Source: Phaseolus vulgaris (lineage: Eukaryota; Streptophyta; Magnoliopsida; Fabales; Fabaceae). Taken from it: a stretch of 64,000 bases of DNA. Shown piece after piece: positions 58,430 through 64,000 of this stretch (its first letter is position 1; every line of letters starts with the position of its first letter). The stretch spans positions 40,033,172 to 40,097,171 of the forward strand of contig NC_023759.2 in assembly GCF_000499845.2 (NCBI RefSeq), given 5' to 3'. Both the position numbers and the translations under genes were made by a program. Below the pieces are notes generated by a model. It worked only from the letters and a program-made list of their open reading frames with translations. It was not told where the DNA came from and did no database searches.

Positions 58430-60430
58430 ATGAGACTGAGAAGTTCACTAGAGTTAATGACTTCGATTGTGACGGTTGAAGATAAGTATACTTTTAGTTC
58501 AACAAGGCATTCTACAAGGTTTGGAATATGAAGTTAAGCTTGATATTGTCATGATTGAGAAGAATAAGAAAACACTCCTAAAGAAGCTCATAGTGCAATT
58601 TTCCCACATAATCGTAAAAAGAAATTGAAATCAATCAACCAACACGATATTTCATTCTTTTCAAATCTTATATTAGAGGCCACTTTATGCCATTCTCAAC
58701 ACATTTATGAAAAAGTTGAAGAGCATGTCATGAATTGTAAATAGTTCATTATAGAGTGAATCACATTGTTGCATATGAAATCACACATGTATATGTTTTT
58801 TTAAGTATGAAATTATGATCAAATTTTGCAGTCAATTTTTTGTGATCATAACTTTTTATATTTTGCAATTGGCATATGGACAATTTCCACGTACCTAGCA
58901 ATTCTAGGACAACCGAGGAATATTCAATTATAAGAGATATGGTGAATGATTTCAGCTTCGAGGAGGAAGATGAAAATCTCATGGAGCAGGCGGATGATTG
59001 CCCAACATCCTTGATACATCCATATTAGTTTAATAGTATAGTGGCACTGAATGCATGTGCTTCAATTCAAAAAAGTCTACTTTGGATGCGATAAAGCAAT
59101 TCCACATTGAGTAGAGCTACAAACTTTTTATTGTTGAATCAAAGACAAACATATATATAGTAAGATTCATATAGTGTGACAATGGTTTTCAATGATGACT
59201 TTGAGCATCTTATAGCAAAATTCAATATCAATGGGAGATAAAAAAAAAGAAGGTGAAATGTCTCACACGTGTTTGTCAATCGTGCTTTCCCCAAGATAAC
59301 ATAAATTTGGATTCAAACAAAATTACTTCCATTATGGTCAATTTCAGTGAAGACAATCCTTCCATCTTGATTAAGAGTTTAATTGCAAAAGTAAAAAATC
59401 ATCATGGTTATTATATCACATACAGAAAAACCTAGACTGCAAAATAAAAGGATCGTACAATGGAATTTGAGGACGGGAAGGACTCATATAACCATCTACA
59501 AAAATGGTTGAAAGTTGTACAACCAAGTGTTCTAGGCACAATTGTGCAGTATGTTACTCATTTGATTGTTCTTGACAGTGTCCAAGACAAATCGTGTTTC
59601 ATCTTAAAGCAAGTGTTTTGATTTTTCAAACTTTGCATTGACGAGTTTAACCATTACAAGTCCATAATGCAAGTTGATAGAGCATCTTTGGCTGGAAGAT
59701 ATCATGGAACTTTGTTGACTACAATTGGTCAAGATGGAAACCGCAACATATCTTTTTTGGCTTTTGCAATTGTTGAAGGAGAAACAAAGGAAACCATGAT
59801 ATGGTTCTTTCAATAATTGTGTTCATATGTCACACCCAACTAAATGTATGCATGATAAATAACAGAGGAACGACCATATTGTCAGCATTACAATCTCCAA
59901 AGGTTGGTTGGGAAGCAGATGACCTGCAATCAATGCTTTGCATCTGTCATATAGCATTGAACATCAACAAGAAGTTCAAAACTACAGAGTTGAAGAGACA
60001 ACTAATAAACATGGGTATTTATATTTCTTAACTTCCATTATACACAAATTGTCTAATTTAAATGATTTTCTTTAATTTGATTTATAAACTTGTACTAGGT
60101 TATGAAATGAAACACGTCACTCTTTAGGCCATGTTATCCGCTATGCACTGAATTCCAATAAACAACTTTCTGGATAAATTAAAATACCACTTGAAAAGTG
60201 GATCCAGGCATATGATGGTGGCAAAAGATATGAGCATATGATAACTAATTTAATTGAATGCATGAATTTTATTTTGAAGGAAGCATGATCCTTATCCATT
60301 TATGCTCTTGTTAAGATAATCTACGAAAGAAAAAAATTTATGATTTGTTGAATGAGGGATCAAGGCAACGTGCATTTACATGCAAGTCATCATTTTCCTA
60401 GGATATTGTTGTTTTACTAAGAAAAAATTA
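58430..60430 (+). pseudogene. MULE (Mutator-like) transposase relic
   Basis: Broken plus-strand transposase spread over several frames. About 59260-59440: CFPQDNINLDSNKITSIMVN and KNHHGYYITYRKT (the region before the catalytic domain). About 59650-59815: VDRASLAGRYHGTLLTTIGQ and LAFAIVEGETKETMIWFF, the conserved MULE core around the first catalytic Asp and the strand after it. About 59830-60020: CMINNRGTTILSALQSPKVG and CHIALNINKKFKTTELKRQL. About 60180-60300: IPLEKWIQAYDGGKRYEHMI and TNLIECMNFILKEA, the C-terminal core. Many stops and shifts intervene. No terminal inverted repeats were found. Confidence 0.75.
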
Positions 60431-62119
60431 GTAACAATTTTTCATGTGTCATGTCTATAGATACAATCAAGATAATTTAAAATTTGATGCTCAGAAGATA
60501 GTCACTCTCCCCATCTTATGTCGTTCATAATGAAATTAAATTAATGGTATACTGATAAGCTGTGATGACAACATAAAAAAAATTAATGGTAATGTGATTG
60601 TGGAGAGTTTCAAGCTCTTCCCCTGCCTTTTCATCATGTCATCATTGCTTGTTCCTATTATCATTTGCAATTAATGATGTTTGTTGATCCAATTTACATT
60701 CTCCACAATATTTACAAGACCTATTGATAAGTGTCTAATTTCAGTAATATTTCATATTAAAATATAGGCAGTTATGAGTATAAATTGCTAAAATACATTT
60801 AACATAATCCCTAATTTATGAATTTATACCTTTTTACATTTTTTATGATCTTTATTTGAATAAGAGCATTTTATTCCCAAATTTGGTGTTAATTTCAAGT
60901 TTCTATAGAAATAGAGATTTGGACTAAAGAGGAATTATACTCTAAAAATCTCCTGAAATTGATAAGAGAAATTATTGCCCCCAAAGGATTTGTGTGCTTT
61001 AATTATTTAGCCAATGAATTTTTGTGTATGAAGGATGCGATTTCATGGTTGGTGGGGGCGTTCCTGGTGTTAGTACCGTGATGGTGTTGTTGTTGCGTTT
61101 GTTATGTTCAATGATGTGTTACATCCTACAGTTTTTGGGATTTCATTGACAAATTTGTTAGGACGTTTTTGGAATTTGATTAGATTTATGGGACGATTTT
61201 GAATTTGATTAGTAGATTTATTGAGACGATTGACTTTTAAATAGTCAATCAGAACATATATAAATAAACAAACGCATGTAATAAAGGCATACGAAAAATA
61301 TTCATATCTAATTTTCCCTTTTATCTTTGTTCTTTCTCGCACTCCTCTCTCTAGTGTGCGTCTTCTCCTTGGTGTAATTGGAGTCCATTTAGGATTCACT
61401 TTTCTTGGTGCTAGTGCTCTTTGGAATCTCTCACAAGTGATCCTAGATGTTTGGTGACTATTAAATGATATTTCTCTGCTATATGATCATTGTTATTGGA
61501 TTAAAAACTCACGTTAAACACTTGCATTAAACACGTAATCCTGTTGCGTAGACGTTATCGACTAACTCTCTTCTTCTTCTTTGCAATAGATATTTGTGAT
61601 AAACGCTCCCTCTTATCAGGATGTGTATATTGCTAATAAAGTTATTCAAAATTTTCATAACAAGAAAAGGAGAATTGGAAAGTTCTTTTTTTGTTATGGA
61701 GTTACGGTTTCTACAAAATCAGTGGAAGATTGAAAGGGGATGTTGTGGATTTATTTATATTTTTTATTAAAAACAAAATGAAAATTTCACCACTCCTGGG
61801 TGGTGGGTGCAGGAAGAAATTATGGGAAAAAAAATCTCCTGAAATTGATAAGAGAGAGAAATTTCCATAAGAGGGCCCACATTTAAGTCCAATTGAATTT
61901 CAGCCTTTGAAATTTCTTACTTTTTGGTGCAGTATTGAATTTGGAAGCAAGAAATTGAAAGCAATTGCTGAAACTTGTTGATGGACTATGTAGATATTCA
62001 TGCAATGATGAATTGAAATGCTTCTAAACAATTGAAAGACTTTTTCTTCCTGTAACTCCATACCTTCTTCTCTCACCTCCATAAATTCTTGAATTTTCAA
62101 AAATGCCCTTTATAATATT
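60431..62119. other. AT-rich DNA with a possible LTR-derived segment
   Basis: AATCTCCTGAAATTGATAAG occurs at about 60948 and again at about 61832, bracketing roughly 890 bp. That piece has a TATATAAATAAAC box near 61257 and a pyrimidine-rich leader. It may be part of a retroelement; no coding domain is seen. Confidence 0.35.
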
Positions 62120-62330
62120 TCAGATTATGTAATCTGGAAGTCATTTTTAAAATTGTTAATTAACTTTCGGATTACATAATCCAAAACCTTTTTTCCAAAT
62201 GTATGATTACTTTTTGAATTACATAATCCATAAGTCTTATTTAGTTTTCGAATTATAATTCGAAATTTGGAAATCATTTTTCAAATGAGTTTCCATATTA
62301 CATAATCTGGAAACTATTTTATGGAGGTGA
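62120..62330. repeat. Array of palindromic ATTACATAATCC-type motifs
   Basis: Near-palindromes recur about every 40-50 bp: AGATTATGTAATCTGG (62122), GGATTACATAATCC (62169), GAATTACATAATCC (about 62217), CGAATTATAATTCG (about 62248) and ATATTACATAATCTGG (about 62296). Confidence 0.6.
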
Positions 62331-64000
62331 CATAATAAGAATAAAAATGTATTTTCATGTATGTAGGTGGAAGAAGAAGATATGAAGGTGTAAGAAGAAA
62401 CAGTCCAATTGAAATCTGATTGCTAGAAATTGGTTCTTCAAATGGTACTTACGTGTTTTTGTTCTAAATATTTTTCTTTGATTCACGTGTGTATTAGTTC
62501 TCTTAGTTTCCTTCTTCACAATTATGATTTATGATATTTTCTTTTATCTATTTGACATCGATTCTTTAATATAATTATTTAGTTTACACTTCTTTATTAT
62601 ACTAAAGAGTATATATATATATGATCACTTACATCATTTCATATATAGTGTTTATTGATTATGCATATATTATAATATGATAAAAAAATATTATTTTATA
62701 TTAAATAAATTTTAGATTTTTAATGATTACACACATCATCTCGTATTTAATATAGTTAATTATTTAAAAATAAAATAATTATATAAATAAAAATAATTAT
62801 TTGTTTATTGTACTATTTGTAATGATATCAAATATAATCGTCTGCATTATTTTATATTCTACATCATTTTATATTATAACAGTGTGAACTATCAAAAAAT
62901 GGAAAATCATAAAAATATTAAAATTAAAAAATTAAAAATATTTTTACAACAAATTATTTTAAAAAAAAACTACGTAATTTCTGATTTTTCATTATTAATG
63001 AAAATACGTAAGAACAAGGTAAATACTTGTCAAACTCACAAAAAATTTTATTAGAAAAATCTTTCTTCAACAAACAATTACGTAAACTTTGATTTTCCAT
63101 TGTGAATGATAATATGTAAAAGCAATATCAATCCTTATCGAGCCAAATAAAAAAATTTCAAAATATTTTCTTTGTTATTATGTGTATTCATTTTTGGTTC
63201 ATCTTTTGGAAAAAAGAATATACATTTTAAAACTACTGTCATTTTGTACATTTAATTAAAATAATTGTCTTATGACAAATGTCGTAGGATACTACATTCC
63301 TTGCGCGTAAGTAGCTCTCAGATTCAAATCATATGTTTGAGGTCGTTTTCTTTTAAAGGTTTTTCTGTATTTTTCTTTGATAAATTATGATGTTGACTCC
63401 TCTATTTTTTAAAGTTTTTTTATTGTCATGTCATACTCCAATCACAACAACAAGTTATTTCATTGTTTGGATTTAATCTAGTTAATTGGTGATTGAACTT
63501 GTTAAAAGTTGGTTCAGTATATGTATCTATTTTTCATGGGTTGTCTAGTGAAAGAGTCTCATATAGCTGAGTAAAGTCCATTTAATCAAGAACTTCTGAT
63601 AGAGTTTCATCTTCTAATAATGAGTGTCTCATATGATGAAGCTCATCTAAAGGACTTGGTTGATAGAAGAGTGTCATGTACAACGTTTATGTAAATGTAG
63701 AGTGTCCAATGTGTTTTGTGTGTTGGCGAAATCATTAAATAGCAATCAAATTGAGAGATAAAAAATAATTAATCAATATATTGACTAAGTTAGATATTAT
63801 TTTAGAGACTAGAACATTATTGATATCTAAAGTGGTTTCAATTATTAATAAAAAGTTATAAAATGGTTTCTAAATTGGTATCTAGATTAATCACCAAGGT
63901 TTTAGCTACTAATATTTTCAATTTTAAATTAGTCTCTAAAAGACTAATAGGTACTAATTTAGAATATAAAGTACTAAGTAGATAAAATATTGGTAGCTAA
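62331..64000. other. AT-rich intergenic DNA
   Basis: No gene seen. From about 63480 to 63740 there is similarity to 57850-58000. From 63770 GGTTTCTAAATTGGTATCTA and related words resemble the interior of the MITE family at 19.3 kb. Confidence 0.4.

Overview
This is AT-rich plant nuclear DNA. Multi-exon genes with GT-AG introns, plastid-targeted proteins, and LINE, Copia, CACTA and MULE relics all indicate a dicot. Protein resemblance and the type of interspersed repeats suggest a legume of the Phaseolus/Vigna kind; that placement is inference from memory, not a search. Genes are sparse (about one per 12 kb) and transposon debris fills most of the rest.

Layout. 1-918: the last exon of a TIME FOR COFFEE-like gene, cut by the window edge. 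2.3-3.9 kb: a degenerate minisatellite. 5.3-23.2 kb: a highly rearranged block. It holds two copies of a two-exon gene for a secreted 10-cysteine peptide (6.0-6.4 and 11.4-11.8 kb, minus strand), carried on a duplicated segment of about 1.5 kb. The second copy sits with a 64-bp minisatellite in the loop of a long inverted repeat (arms near 9.1-10.5 and 13.3-14.7 kb). Further copies of the same arm lie at 18.7-20.6 and 22.2-23.2 kb, separated by a minus-strand LINE relic (itself split by a 984-bp solo LTR with a GAATA target duplication) and by Copia and TRIM-like debris. 26.4-27.7 kb: a GC-rich 26-bp minisatellite related to the one near 2.3 kb.

28.3-34.0 kb: a complete 15-exon ent-copalyl diphosphate synthase gene (about 804 aa, DIDD motif, plastid leader), whose product converts GGPP to ent-CPP, the first committed step towards gibberellins and labdane-type diterpenoids. 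At the position of the magnesium-inhibition switch it has Arg where gibberellin-type enzymes have His. 35.3-42.2 kb: an almost full-length L1-type LINE with an ORF1/ORF2 TAATG overlap and only a few disabling lesions. 45.28-46.04 kb: a CACTA-ended MITE that contains a long AT microsatellite. 48.5-51.2 kb (minus): a complete four-exon gene for FAP1, a plastid fatty-acid-binding protein of the chalcone-isomerase fold. 53.2-57.7 kb: a full Copia element with both LTRs and a TTACT target duplication but a broken polyprotein. 58.4-60.4 kb: a decayed MULE transposase. The remainder to 64 kb is AT-rich repeat debris.

The genes do not form an operon-like or pathway cluster. The strongest biological leads are the Arg-type CPS and the amplified 10-cysteine peptide gene embedded in the inverted repeat.
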